Assembly (NCBI GenBank): GCA_025738555.1
Contig: JAOVFP010000004.1
Location: 5,766,001 to 5,830,000, forward strand
Length of the DNA: 64,000 bases
Origin: Cyathus striatus
Taxonomy: Eukaryota > Basidiomycota > Agaricomycetes > Agaricales > Nidulariaceae
Reading direction: 5' to 3'
Shown: positions 10,584 through 23,300 of the stretch, one piece after another
Layout: each line of letters begins with the position of its first letter
How positions within the stretch are numbered: position 1 is the stretch's first letter
Notes under the pieces: generated by a model
Databases searched by the model: none
What the model was told of the DNA's origin: nothing
Seen by the model: only the letters and a program-made list of their open reading frames with translations
Position numbers and translations under genes: made by a program

Positions 10584-12773
10584 TCCAAATTGCCATCATA
10601 CCTACTGGATCATTTCAACCACTTGTTCAATCACACATCACACAATGTCTAGAAACAGAACAATTTCAACAAATGTTACACATTCAAGGAGCACTGAACA
10701 AAGGTTCAGTGAAACAAAAAAGGCCAAAATTAGACACAAAAAGTTGTTTTTTTCATTATTAACTGTATGTACTGCATTTCTAATGTTCCTCCTAAGCTTC
10801 TATAGAATACATAGTGTTTTAAAAAAATTTCCTCTCCCCCCACCTAAGTTCTGGAGTTGTGTCAGTTAGTAATGCATCAACCACTTCAGCAAGTGTACTC
10901 TCTGCATCTGTTGCAAGTTGAAGTCCAAAAAATGAGTCACAACTAGTGGAGTTTTCAATGTGGTCCAATACCGCTGTCTTTAATCTAACTTTAAATGTTA
11001 TATCTCATGTTGATTGGATAAAATTAACATACTGTACTCACCTCAAATTCTATATACAAAGTGTTTGTTGTGTGTATTCTCTACTAGTAATATTTATATA
11101 TATCATGGGTGACCTGGCATTGACCTGACTCCACCAGCACTGCAGTAATAATTAGTAAATAAATACTACTCATTGTTACAGTATTGGTATTGGTACTTAT
11201 TGTTTGTCAATTGTTACTTGGTTTTGTTCTTAGAAAGTACCATAGTTCACTATTAAAGGGTATGAACAAATTTGAATGATGTCACACACTAAAATAGGCC
11301 ATGAACAGAACAATGAACTGAAAATTCTGGTCACACAAAATGTCAGTGAACAATCAATCAAAATAATCCAGTATAAACCATAATCTCTTCCTTGGATTGA
11401 TACAGGAACATTTCCAATGTATACTAGGTATTACACTAAAGAAAGAGGACAAATTAGAGGAGAGCCCCATATTTACTGTACCACTCTCTATCAATACATT
11501 TGCTGGTTACACTTCTTCAAAACAAAAGAGTGAAAAAAGTTAATTAAATGATTAGGTCATCTGATCAATGAAGAACTCAACACTACTGAAGGCCATGTTA
11601 TTTAGAAAAAATGATTTGAGGGACTTCATGGGCCTGTAGTTCAGCTTGCATGCAACAAGCTTCACTGTCCCTCACTACCAGACAAATGGCTCTGAATGTG
11701 AAAGTGAGACTGGGTAAAAAGACTAATAGCTTGGGTATGTACTATATCTATTCAAAAATTGATGTTAGTGGCTGATAGTATTACAGCAGATTAAGGCTGT
11801 GCATGGATGGCTGGTATCCAAATACCCACAGATATTATCTGAATTTAGCCAAGTTCAGATGGGTCTGGGTGATTTCCCATGGGTATTTGGATATTTTTAG
11901 CTCATCTGGGGCACCCATCTAAATTTACTGTATTAGCTCAGGAACCTGGCCACATTAGCAGAAAATTCGAAATTGTTCATTCCAAAAACTGTGTACTTAG
12001 AATTAAACACATGTGCTAGATATTATACCTCATATAGAATTATATAAGACTTAAACCATATTTTTTGAGGAACTCTGAGAGATGTTATAAACATTTTTGT
12101 CATGAGAACTTGGGAAGTGGGAAAACCAGGAAACTGGCCACCCCTTATTAATAATTACCACGGCTTGTTTAGCAGCCAAATGGATTTTACAACCGAAATA
12201 TCATCTTTCTTCCAAGATTAGCAATGATTTGGATATTTGAAGCAATAGCTTGCATATTATATTCAACTAATGCTTTTAAAATATTAATATATATCTCCTC
12301 TACCTATAATGATTTCATACAGTGCTCTATTTAGTCTGTAGCATCCAATATTAGATGTATTAGGATAATACAATGAGAAGTAGAGGTTCAAGAGATATCT
12401 GCAGTTTAAAGCAAAGGAAAATTACTAAAATTAAGGTAAAGCATGAATAGTAATGTATTTATAATGCATATTCCACATTATAAATTTTGTAGCATAGATT
12501 TATCATGTAGGAAGGATACAGACAGTTCAATATATTCCTTGAAACTGTATCTTACTAGCACTCTTTCATGTAGATCAATGAGATAGAATAGAAATGAGTG
12601 AGAATGAGACTTCCAAACTGATTCCAATGAATTCAGAGGGCTTTAAATTATATATATAGCCTGATTGTATGCTTTGGATGTACTGCATAATGTCGCAGTG
12701 TTATCTTCTTTCCAAAGTGTGAGATTCTGCATCTTAGGTTTAGCCTATTTTGGTTATAGCAGTCAACTAACTC
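10584..12773. other. Degraded intergenic or transposon interior, no gene supported
   Basis: Only short frames (at most 74 codons) without domains are seen. The stretch is AT-rich and CpG-poor. A palindromic segment around 11812-11900 pairs GGTATCCAAATACCCA with GGGTATTTGGATA. It may be the missing middle of the element whose ends are at 9680 and 13337. Confidence 0.5.
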
Positions 12774-13337
12774 TTGAATTTCTATACCACTGACAATGAT
12801 ACTATTCCCAATGACCAAAGACAATTGTGGAATCTACCTGCTCATTTACATGTGACCCTAACTTCAACTTTTGGTGCTGATGTTCTGAATAAATGCAGTT
12901 TCCTCTCTCTTTTGACAGTTCAGGGTATCACCTACTTAATATCATCACATTATTTGGGTAACAGTTGTATCCTCATTTGCTTTGAGTGGATAGGCAGCAC
13001 CTTACCACCACCCACCCAGTTAGAATATATTCTGCAACTGAAGCTTCAAGACTCACTTAAGGTGGTTATTGGTATCCAGCACTATAAGCCTGCCATCTGC
13101 CAAGATGCATTCACATCATTCCCTTATCTTCACACAAAATTACATAGCAATGAATTCTCTGCACTAGAAGTCATTGATCTAAATTGTGTTGAATGCCATT
13201 TCACTTGTGCACCTTGGGGGGAGAATAGCATTGCTATTATTTCATTGTTCCCAAGTATTAGTACTAGTGCTTCATTGCAAAGATTCATATTGATCATGTT
13301 TGTGCTTCTCCATGTATGTAAAATATTAACTGAATAG
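12774..13337 (+). pseudogene. Transposon-type C-terminal fragment (187 codons)
   Basis: The frame starts at a TTG, so no true start is evident. It carries FGADVLNKCSFLSLLTVQGITYL, then GNSCILICFE, PPPTQLEYILQLKL and SALEVIDLNCVECHFTCAPWG. This layout (a DNA-binding-looking LTVKG-T-L block, a PxQIEYI block and a final HFA-CP block) matches, from memory, C-terminal regions of fungal transposon-encoded proteins. Together with 9680-10583 it may be one collapsed element. The reading is clean for its length but isolated. Confidence 0.35.
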
Positions 13338-13458
13338 AAATGTGAACACATAAGGAATAATAAAATTTAGACAATAAATTCCCCTTGATACAGAGGACAG
13401 GCACTGGGGGACACTGAGGAATGGATGCTGACCAATACTAGCCTACTTGTCAGCGGGC

Positions 13459-13560
13459 ACTAAGTTTTGCTGAAGTGAAAACTTCAGATTTTAGTAAGGT
13501 TTTCCCAAGGTCAAAATCTTTTGGGAAAATTAAGCATTTTGTTTTAAGCAAAACTTAGAT
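13459..13560. repeat. 100-bp imperfect palindrome with nested hairpins
   Basis: CTAAGTTTTGCT at the left is complementary to AGCAAAACTTAG at the right. Inside lie two further hairpins: GAAGTGAAAACTTC and TTTTCCCAA...TTGGGAAAA. This is a MITE-like structure with no target duplication that I could fix. Confidence 0.6.
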
Positions 13561-13916
13561 AAAATGTTGACTTTTGCACTGGTTTTGTGGTCACATGAAA
13601 CAATAAATTTTGTGTGAGGTCAATACAAGTTCACAACATTACATTTGACACTTAATTTGATGAAGCTAAAATTAGAACAAAAAGAATCATTTGTATTTAT
13701 ACAAAATATGTACAAAATGTAACATTTGTCTATGATTTTGCATCAGCCAAAATGTTTAGTCAATATTTAAAATAATTGAGGTCAAACCTGGATGAATTTT
13801 GCAAATGGCAAAAAAGTTGGCAGCCAGGAGTGTCAATTCTTCATGTGTACTTTCATCTTTTACTTAAATTTAAAATATAGTATAAATAAATAAAGCCAAA
13901 TAAGAACTAATACAAC

Positions 13917-14185
13917 TCCATGGAATTCAACTTGTCCCTTATGGATTCCAGGTGGAGTCTGGTATAGCAAATTCCTTTGGAATTCCAGCTGAAAGAAGGA
14001 ATTTGGCCAATAATCCAGATTCCATGTGGAATTTATCCAGAAAACACTTGGACCGGAAAACCAAAATTTGGCAGGTGTCCCCGCCAAAACAAGTCCACCC
14101 AGAGTCCGGATTCCATCCGTGGAATGGCCAGAAATTCCATGGAAATTCCCCGGACTTTCTGGGGAATCCACAGATTCTGTCCAGA
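13917..14185. repeat. TGGAATTCC-rich palindromic repeat
   Basis: Many copies of GGAATTCC, GGATTCCA and TGGAATT in both orientations give overlapping open frames on both strands (13939-14313 minus, 13952-14251 plus) with no domain. It is rich in GGN/CCN compared with its AT-rich flanks and is likely a repeat-element terminus. Confidence 0.55.
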
Positions 14186-14389
14186 CTCTGGACAGAATTT
14201 AGGGGGAAGGGTAAAGACCTCACTTTAAAAGCAACGATAAAGAGGCATTGAATAGATGGTTTGAGAGGTTTTTGAACAATTTTAATGAGAAGTTTGGGTG
14301 GATGAAGATGCATCCTGTTGAAGGGGAGGTTGAGAAGGCACTGAATATCTTGTAAGATTTTTTGCAGAAAATATATAGAATTTATATAT

Positions 14390-14705
14390 TATGTATAAAG
14401 ATTGGGATAGAAAGTGATAAGACTAACTTTTAGATAATGTTTATTTATGTAGTATTAACACCACCAACGAAGAACATAAGGTTCAAGTTAGTTTATATTT
14501 AGTTCAAGGGTGCAAGAGTTTCAAGTATAGTAAAGTGAACTAGGTATTTAATAGTAGTAACTGGCAGCACGGGACTCAACCCCAGCCCTTGGACTCTTCC
14601 CTTGGTAATGTACTCAAGTAGAATACTTTAGCTGGCAGCTCGGGACTCGCCCCAACTCTTGGACTCTGGGACTGGATTCACTAACTGTATTACTGGTACT
14701 GATTG
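14390..14705 (+). repeat. LTR-like fragment with two primer-binding-site-like motifs
   Basis: Bases 14390-14560 resemble 38415-38560 (ACTAAC..., CACCACCAACGA, TTAGTTTATATTTAG, AAGGGTG). They are followed by TGGCAGCACGGGACTCAACC at 14572 and TGGCAGCTCGGGACTCGCC at 14633. Each starts with TGG and is complementary to a tRNA 3' end plus T arm, as in LTR-retroelement primer-binding sites. The same pair recurs at 39422 and 39494. Confidence 0.5.
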
Positions 14706-14793
14706 TCTATTATATTTCGAAAAATAACCCTTATATTTTACTAGGTGTATCAAAAGGGAGGTTGATATGAAGATTCCCACGTAAGGATAAAGA

Positions 14794-16642
14794 TTACCAG
14801 TGAATCCAAGGATCTTCCAGTAGCTCATTTGCAGTAGACCACTTCTCCGCTCCCATTGTATCATTTTCCTCAAAAATCGCAAGAAATCTATCTTCTTCTC
14901 TCCCTCCAGGCATTCCTCAGAAGCTTCGAGACATCTAGGTAGAAATAGGGACATTGTCTGAATGCTTCCAGTTCCCATCGTCATCAAAATACTCCTCGGG
15001 GGTCTTGTTAATTGAGTGTCGGAGAAATTCCACAGGTGGGCTGCTCATCACACCAGCCATTTCCGCCAAATGATAAAGAGAGCTTTCTTCATCTTCACTC
15101 TGTGGATTTTCACCGGTGAACATGTGCTTCCCTTCAAAGAAGTGCCACAACTAAAAGTGCTATGAACAACAATCCAATAAGTAATAAAGCACTCATACCA
15201 ATATGCTAACGTTCCATATATCTACGCTGTATGACCATGGAATACCCAGTATAACTTCTGGTGCTCGGTACTGGTAAGGCTGGATGACGTCTGCGTACAT
15301 ATGTTGTCCAAAGTGAGCCTCTCCAAAGTCACATAAAATCGGACGTCCAGCGTTCTTAGGCAACTTGAAAGGTCGTGTACAATATATGTTACGATCACTG
15401 TCAAATTTACGAGGACTTGGATCGTTAATTTCAGATTCTTCGAAGTCCTTGAGATTGGATTCGTCTTCGAGGTCTAGATGAAGTCTGGTGGGTGGATCGC
15501 CTATCACACCAACCATTTCCGCCAAATGATGGAGAGAGATTTCTTCATCTTCGCTCTGTGGATTTTCACCGATGAACACGTGCTTCCCTTCAAAGAAGTG
15601 CCACAAGTAAAAGTGCTATGAACAATAATCCAATAAGTAATAAGGCACTCATACCAATACGCCAACGTTCCATATATCAATGCTGTATGACCATGGAATA
15701 CCCAGTATGACTTCTGGCGCTCGGTACTGGTGAGGCTGGATGACATCTGTGTACATATGTTGTCCAAAGCGAGCCTCTCTAAAGTCACATAAATCTGACG
15801 TCCAGCGTTCCTAGACAATTTGAAAGGTCGGGTACAATAGATGGTACGATCACCGTCAAATTTACGAGGGCTTGGATCGTTAATTTCCGATTCTTTGAAG
15901 TCCTTGAGATCGGATTCGTCTTCGAGGTCTAGATGAATATTTCATGACTGAATGTCTGATTAAAGACGATCATCATTTAAAGCATCATGTAAAGATTAAT
16001 ACATGCCGTACCGCCGTGTATCATATCGACTTCAGTATACAAGTTGAGGGCGTGTAACACATGGTATGCAAATACTTTTAGGAATAGTTCGGGAAGTCGG
16101 CGCCCTGCGGTAAATCTCACAAATCGAGCCATGCTTGTACCAACGGGCTTGTGAAAAAAGCGCTGATGCTCGGCGCGGTTCGACTCCTGACGTATAGTAA
16201 AGATATCCAATGCGGTGCGTATAAATAACCTCCCCGGATTCGATGTCTTCATGCCTTCCAAACGGCGGAATGCAGCGAGCTCGCGGTGTACAGGTTCCGA
16301 ACTTTGCTCGCAAACCTTTATCGTGACGTATCTATTCTCCCTGCCACAGACATCAAGTTCATATCTTTCCGACGGGGTGGAAACAGATTGAGACAACGTA
16401 CTTGAGGTCACGACAAAGCCGTGCAGTTGAACGTGAACCATATCCAAGTTTTCCGAGCACTCTGTAGCGCGACTGGAACACCTCGCCGATACGTACTGGA
16501 TAGAAAAGTCCTGGTTCGTATCACTCCCAGATCTCCTCCTCAAGAAGATACGAATCATCGATGGTGGTGAAACCCGTCGTTGGAAATAGCCTAGGTCGGG
16601 AAGGAGATCTTGGTAAGGGTTCGCACTCCCGAGCTTCGCCAT
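14794..16642 (-). pseudogene. SRPK-like protein kinase, internally duplicated, catalytically dead
   Basis: ATG at 16642; the last exon ends at a TAA around 14794. In order: a glycine-poor N-lobe (YVTIKVCEQ with the ATP lysine, RELAAFRRLE), LFIRTALDIF, a LLHTEV-like helix, then MIHGGTACINLYMM where SR-protein kinases have HTDIKxDN, so the catalytic Asp and Lys are missing. The C-lobe contains CDFGEAHFG, YRAPEVILG, SVDIWN and WHFFEGKH, with FLRFLRKMIQW and ANELLEDPWIHW at the end. The C-lobe block is present twice in tandem. The upstream copy has a one-base deletion in the DFG region and a lost splice acceptor; another frameshift lies in the last exon. The region keeps CpG, unlike the flanking transposons. 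Family assignment is good; it is probably a young pseudogene. Confidence 0.75.
15058..15940 (-). repeat. 455-bp tandem duplication inside the kinase gene
   Basis: Two copies offset by 455 bp (for example CCATTTCCGCCAAATGAT at 15058 and 15513; the intron donor near 15198 and 15653). They differ at roughly 5% of positions. The unit holds part of a C-lobe exon plus one 48-nt intron. The downstream copy keeps the TTTTAG acceptor (intron 15151-15198); the other copy reads TTTTAC and also lacks one base in the DFG region. Confidence 0.9.
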
Positions 16643-17358
16643 GGGGCAGCAGTGGGGCCTGTCCGTTACGTAAAGCCGCGAGCCAAGAGTCTACCAGGCT
16701 AAATAGGGCCTACTATTGATTTTCTTTCTATTGATCGGGAAGTGTTCTTAAATTTTTAACACCGCCAACAAATAAAAGTAACTTGTTTTACACCTACTCT
16801 GATATACTTACGCTAAATCGTCACGAAAAGAAACGGGATTTCGGGCGTATTTTTGTCATTCTCTGTCTGAAAAACCATATCAGTTCCTGTATACTACGAT
16901 GCTACTAATGTTACTTCACTGGGCACGTGTGATGCTCAGTATTTTGGGAAAATCATATTGCCACAGTAGAAGGGAGAGACTCCAAGAGATTCCTGTGCTA
17001 TTGTTGCGTATTCCATGGCTTATTATTACAAGCGCAGCCTTCAGCAATAGAAAGCCTACGCAAATATACCGTGGGTCATTGTATTGAGGAAAAGATAGAC
17101 AGCACTCAGTGATCCATTCGGACTCGTACTTAATAAACTATTATTATCGTAACTATTGTGCAATTCTCCTCCATATTAACAGGGAATTATTTGAAGCGTA
17201 AGTATTGTACTAAACGAATCAGCTAAGTTCACATTAATTTTTTTTTTTTGATAGTGAAGTCACCACCGCGATATAGAGGAATTTGCCAAATTCGAGCCAT
17301 TTTCTCTCGAAATCTGAGACTGAGAGCATCCGAAGTGGGGTACCATATGCTAGCGATA
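16643..17358. other. Intergenic region between kinase relic and F-box gene
   Basis: Moderately CpG-bearing and without a supported gene. A 62-codon frame at 16899-17087 has no features. Bases 16643-16860 would be the promoter side of the kinase. Confidence 0.5.
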
Positions 17359-18629
17359 TTAGTTTGACCGCAAGACCCCCCTTTTATGTATCTGACTGAA
17401 AAGGTCACAAAATATTTGTTTCGAAACGGCAAGCTGTTCTTGTCTATCTTCGTAAGTATTGTTTGGTTGCTGAGGAAACCAAAAGATATGAACTTTTTTC
17501 AAGTTGGGAAAAAAAGATCCGGAAAGAAGAGTATCCAATTCCTTCCAATCACTTGACCAGTCCGAACGAAGCAAATCTGATCGATTGTTTCGATTAATAC
17601 AACGCAGATTTATCAAAATTTCTTCAATGTTATTCCCTTTCCTTGCTTCTGCAAGTAACCGTGTGATGTTTTTGATGAAGGGCTCATAGATATTCATTGA
17701 GCAAAAGCTAATTTTTCGAAGTTGAGGAAAATTTTTAATGTCATATTCCTGTGCAACTTTTCATAGTATGTCAATTATTTAATATATATATAATTGCACA
17801 AATGAAACTCACTCTCTGATGAAAACATAGAAAATTCAAGGGTTGTAAGGGTGGCCTTGTGCTTTTTCATTATTAGCATCTCCACGTCGTTCTTCATTTC
17901 ATCCATGAAAACCAATTTGTCTAGATTGCAACCCAGATCTGACAAGCTATCAACGAGCACTTTTGAAGTTTCTACTGATTGCCGCCGAAGATGTAGTGAT
18001 CTAAGAGAGTTTTGGCTTGGCCTCACAATTGGCCCAGGGATGTTGTTCAAGAGCTTTTCATCGTCAACCAATTCTGAGAACCCCACCCTATTGAGGATGA
18101 GATCAGGAATGTGCACAACCGATCGCAAAATCATTGTTGGAAGATTTATTATTTCACCAAGACATAGTCGTGAAAGAGTGGATGACGAGAATGCTGTGGT
18201 TAGTTGCATCCTTAGATTGAGTGACATATCCTCCCAGTTCTGTGCTTTGAAGTTGGTGAAGAATACCCAAAATTCGTTGACATTTTGAAGCATGCTAATG
18301 ATAATAGGAAGAGAGGGATGTAAAATAGCCTCAGGCTCATCATCATCATCATCATCATCGATGTCATGTGAGGCATTGCCTATGAAAAAAGTGCGAATAC
18401 AGAGTGCAATTTCGGGAGACGAGCACAATATTTCATGAAATGTTTCACATTGGTGATAAGTCAAAATCTTGACTTTTTTGAAGAGATGTCGACGTGAAAG
18501 GTCCAAATAGTCTCTGCAGGTTAAAGCACATGCACGGAGATCATTAAAGGCACAATATTGATCATTTTGTAATGCAACTTTTTCAAGGATTAGTTCAATG
18601 ATATCAAACGGGATCTGTGACATTTTCAA
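17359..18629 (-). CDS. F-box/LRR-like protein, two exons
   Basis: Exon 1 is 18629-17813 and exon 2 is 17756-17359. The 56-nt intron (GTGAGT...AAAAG, 17757-17812) joins them in frame to give 404 residues ending at TAA. The N-terminus (IPFDIIELILEKVA, then LRACALTCRDYLDLSRRHLFKKV, residues ~4-52) has the F-box layout: Pro, hydrophobic helix, CALTC-R. The rest has leucine-rich spacing (FWVFFTNF, LSRLCLGEIINLP, SLRSLHLRR, FFPNLKKVHIFW) as in mushroom F-box substrate adaptors. An acidic run (DIDDDDDDDEPE, near residue 90) is encoded by an ATC repeat. By family it should link a target to an SCF ubiquitin ligase; the target is unknown. The ATG at 18629 follows MK and precedes the F-box directly; MSQ two codons on is an alternative start. 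Confidence 0.8.
18337..18363 (+). repeat. (ATC)n microsatellite inside the F-box gene
   Basis: Eight or so TCA/ATC triplets encode the Asp run on the minus strand. This is a likely length-variable site. Confidence 0.85.
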
Positions 18630-18789
18630 ATCTGGATCAGATCCTTTAGCTTGAGTTAGTGAGATGGTGATTTATACAGTAGTTGGTATCAGCAATGTCT
18701 CACCTGATAGTGTTTAAAATATGAAGCAGTAAAAATATATACCTGTTGTTCAGAGAGGGAGTAAGACTAGAACATTTGCGGGTGGAAAG

Positions 18790-19036
18790 CATGCTTTTAT
18801 ATAGGGAAAGTCATGATGAGTCAATGCAATTGAAATAAAATGAATGAAAACTAATATCCAACTAAATAACTGAATATGGGCATTATTATCTTATCTATTT
18901 GTTATATCCAACTTGTTTCCAACTCCAAAGATGTACACTCTACAGTCTTCCGTTTTGTGATGCAGGGGAAGAGGGAAGGGAGAAGGGCCGTTGTGCCATT
19001 GGGCCGCTGGGACGTCGAGCAGGGACGGAGATAGTG
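18790..19036 (+). repeat. Repeat unit copy 1, target of the hAT insertion
   Basis: From TTTATATAGGGAAAGTCATG to CGTCGAGCAGGGACGGAG it matches 25066-25345 at high identity (both contain TCATGATGAGTCAATGCAAT, TGTACACTCTACAGTCTTCC and GGGCCGCTGGGACGTCGAGC). The final ~70 bp recurs near 27645. Confidence 0.85.
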
Positions 19037-20313
19037 GTAGAGGCTAGTGTTGCCATGGTTCGACTTGGAAACCGTGAACCGCCGGAGTTGAGTCGGAAAT
19101 GACCGAGCGGAGTCGAGATGCTGACTCTTTGGTTCTCATGACTCAGCTTATTGGAGAAGTCACTCCTGAGTCGACCTAGCCGACTTGAGTCAGATCTCAA
19201 CCTCCCTCCCCATTACAGCGGTACATGTCTATGCAAAAGAGTAAATATTTGTTATATATGCTCGTCAACTATAAAACTGATAATAGGTGTGGATTCATAG
19301 TATAATTCTTTTCATGATGCTTACTTCACAATGCATGATAGCGGTCACGGTGTAAGCCAACTGCCCAACTGGAAACTCGTATACACAACTTATACACATT
19401 TTGTCTGAAAATTGCAGCTCATGATTCTATTAATAATAGGTATTCCATGATATAACTGTCGGCTTCCAATGAGAGGGCTAATATGTCTTAACAGCACTTT
19501 TGTCAGAAACATTTAACTCTTCACTGGCGCACTGGGTGAGACAGCATTTGAGGCGCCTGATTGCGCCACCATCTGAACCTCAATATATCTTTCGAAAATT
19601 TATTCTCCGCATGTAAAGATCTGACAGTTATATATGCTGGGCGGTATATTTTCCATTCTTCAAGCTTAATGTGAGTCAGATTGCAAGGGTAGAACACGGG
19701 GACCTTTTACGACTGCGGTACACATTTTCTCCAATTTATTTCATCAAAATGCAGATCGGAGAGATAGTTGAAACATTAAAATGCTTGACTAACTCGCCTA
19801 TTGATTGGTCTTCTCGTTAACGATGCAAATTTATGGTGGATATGCAGACTATTCCTATTGCATGCCACTGCTTGCCACATTACTGTAAGTCAGTACTTCA
19901 ATGCTTTCTTATAACTACTGCCAATTACATGGACAGTGCACAGGCATTTACGACAATTCCTTATCATACTCAATAACGCCACCCGGTACTAAATAACTCC
20001 ACACTGTTTCACCGATCATGGACCTGGCAGGTAATTTATTCGAAATTTTTCTTCATTCTCTGTATTGTTTGCCCTGAATATTCACCCATTTGTTTTAGAT
20101 TATTCGTAGTTGCTGTCAGTGGGTTCTCCCTTTTAGGTACCATAATACATTTCTTCGACGTATAAAGCCTGTACTATCTAGTCTGAAAATGTAAGCAAAG
20201 CTTTCACTTTCTCCGGACTCGTACTTCAAAGTGTTTCTTATCAACTCAGTCTTAGCTTTCATACTTTATCCGGTTTTGACTGCCCTCATTACTACTTTTG
20301 CCTTCTATTCCTG

Positions 20314-23300
20314 ATGTCGCGACGTGGCCGTTCGAAAAATATAAGCCATCAGGTCTTTCCAAACGGAGCGTTGCAAACAGTTTTTGAATCCGGTATAGTC
20401 CAAGCTTCTTTACAATCGATTCATATTGCTAACATCATTCAATCTCTATAGTACAAACGACTGATATCCCAGTACCTCGTCGAGCCGCACAAAAGGGTAG
20501 AAGACGTGGTGCGGCACCAGCCGGTGTATCGCTACCACTGAATACGCAACCAGCTACCACAAACCCATCGGTACCAGTCAATGTGAACAATGGACCATTG
20601 ATCCTCAATCCCATTGGCAGCCCTGTGGCAACAAATTCTTCTTCAGGTGAACATATTCCAATAACAACCACTGTTACGACACCGTCTTTTATTCCTACCA
20701 TGGACCTGGATGAAAATCCATTTCTTACAAGTCTAGATCATCCGGGAAGTCCTCAGAGCTCAGCCACAACAGAAACACCAATACGTTCTCGCCTTGAAGC
20801 TGTAGCAAGCCCTGCAAACAGTTCTCCTTGTGCTGTTCGCAATTCCGGACCGATTGGTAATCGAAAGGGTAACTCCGCAAATGATGTCTGGACATTCTTC
20901 CGCAGAGATAGTGATGAGCAGACATGTTTATTTTGCGTGTGAGTTGCAATTCGTCCACCTAATCTGTTCCTTTTGGTGTGTATTATTAATATTGTATTTG
21001 CATCCAGGAAAGAAGTTGAATTAGGCCTTAGGAAATATGGAATTACATATTCTAAGCGTTCTAGCACAACGACGCTTCGGAAACATCTTGCTACTCAACA
21101 TGCAGAAAGTTGGATTACAGGTTGCGATCAGCTGAAGATCAGCATTACGGCAGAAGAATCGCAAGTTCAGATGGCCATTAGGGACTATCGGGGGCTTCAT
21201 GGTGGAAGTGCTCCCTCCATAGATAGTAATCGGCGAAATAGCACTCCACCAAGGACTCCATTCTCCCGTGAAGCCTTTGTTGATGCCATTATCGAGTTTA
21301 TTGTTGCTGATGATCAGGTAAGTACCGCTACCTGTCTACCTATCATTTATATATAATTATTCTAATTAATCTATCACAGTCAATTAATGTTATCGAAAGC
21401 GTAAAACTGCGGGCACTATTTCTTATGCTACGTGAAGATTTGCAAGACGAAGATATTCCACGTCGTATGACATTGAGAAACCGAATACTTGAGATTTGGG
21501 ATGACCATATGTCCGACCTCAGTGCTGAGATGCAGGTACGTCAAATGCTATATACACCTCATGGTTAATAACATTTCTAATTTCATTATGGTAGGACTCA
21601 CTCGGAAATATTTCTTATACATCTGATATTTGGTCAGATCCATTCGGATCTCCATTTATGGGTGTAACGGCTCATTGGATCCAGTCGAAATTGGCACAGA
21701 CACTCAATGGCCCACAGCATATTCTCACCCTACGTGCAGACTTGGTGGGCTTTCATCGTATTCCTGGACGGCATACTGGAGAGCACTTAGCTTCTGCGCT
21801 AATGTATATCGTCAACCGCCTCCAAGTTGCAGATAATGTTTGTGGTTGAAGACTGTACTATGTGATCAATAAACTAATACCATAGACTCTTTAGATCGGT
21901 TGGATAACCTTAGACAATGCAAGTAACAACGACACTATGGTTACTCATTTTTCCGAGGAGCTTCTACGACATGATGTAGATTGGGATCCAGAAACTAAGC
22001 GGGTTAGGTATATGCCTTAATGATAAGTTATTACCGATGTCATACTAAACTTATTTATTTCAAGGTGCTTTCCACACATTGTTAACCTCGCATGTCAAGC
22101 AGTATTGAATGCTGTTACAAATATGAAGTTTGCAGAAGAAGATGCTGAGGACTATGTTCCAACTAGTGTATCTCGTGATCCGATTGCAATGGTTCGGACT
22201 GTGGTGCGCGTGGTATGTAGCAATTACTAATATCAGAAGTCCATTTTCATGATTGTGTCATTGTATCATTAGATTCGTGCTTCACCTCTTCGTCGAGAAG
22301 GATTTTCTCAAACATTAGCCAATCTCAAGATGGATGACCTTCAACTCCTCCGTGATGTTGAAACGAGATGGTCGTCTTCCTTGATAATGATTGAGCGTGT
22401 TATTAAATTAAGATCTGTATGTTTCAACTTCCAGTTAACTTTCTTATAATCCATATGTTAATTGTGATTATGCAGGCAATTGAGTCATTCTTAACACATA
22501 ACAAGGACTTGACAAAGTACAAACTTACTGCTGCAGAGTGGGAGTCCCTTCAAGCTTACCAGAAGATTCTCGCTGTCTGTTAACTTTCCTAATGCATTGA
22601 TAATAATCATTCTTACATCTGGGTTTAATAGGTCCCTCACGCATTCCAGCAGAAGCTCTCTGCAGAAAAGACACCCACATTATGTAATGCTGTTCCTTCA
22701 TTTCGTTCCATGATCAGCTGGAGTCCGTAGTATGTTGGTATATCTAGATTTGCCAAATGCGGTAACAGCACTAGGCACACAGGGTTACAACAGGGTTACC
22801 GCCACACCAGCTCACAACCAGCTCAACCATACTTTACATAATAAATTACTTGTTGAGTTCGCAGTAGGCACGTTAGTCTACAAAACTGATGTTTTTGTTT
22901 AAAAATGCGAAGATTACTTACATCTGGACAATATTGTTAATGAGAAGTGAAGCAATTAGGAAAAGAATTAAAATAATCAACCAATGTGCTACAGTATATT
23001 ATACTATACTATAAGCATTTAAAACATGATTCTTATAATTCAACTCTAGGATACACACTTAAATTCAATATAAGCTCGTCAATGAGATGTAAAACATAAA
23101 TATCGCATTGTAAATTTGGTTAATGAAACACTCGTGTCCAAATTCAATAGTCACACGTCACTCAAATTGCTTGAATTATATCAGGATGCAAGCGTGATAC
23201 ATGTGTTAAAAATTCCCGTAAAAACAGCGGAGTAAATTTTGGTCAGACAGCGACTTAACAGCGACATAGGCGATCTAGAATCTAGATATAAAGAGATACA

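Noticed and set aside
13939..14313. Divergent ORFs over the GGAATTCC block
   Set aside because: Palindromic repeat reading on both strands, no domain.
14572..14660. tRNA gene suggested by GGGACTCAACCCC-type sequence
   Set aside because: Only the acceptor/T-arm complement is present, no D arm or anticodon arm, and it repeats beside LTR-like DNA, so a primer-binding site is more likely.
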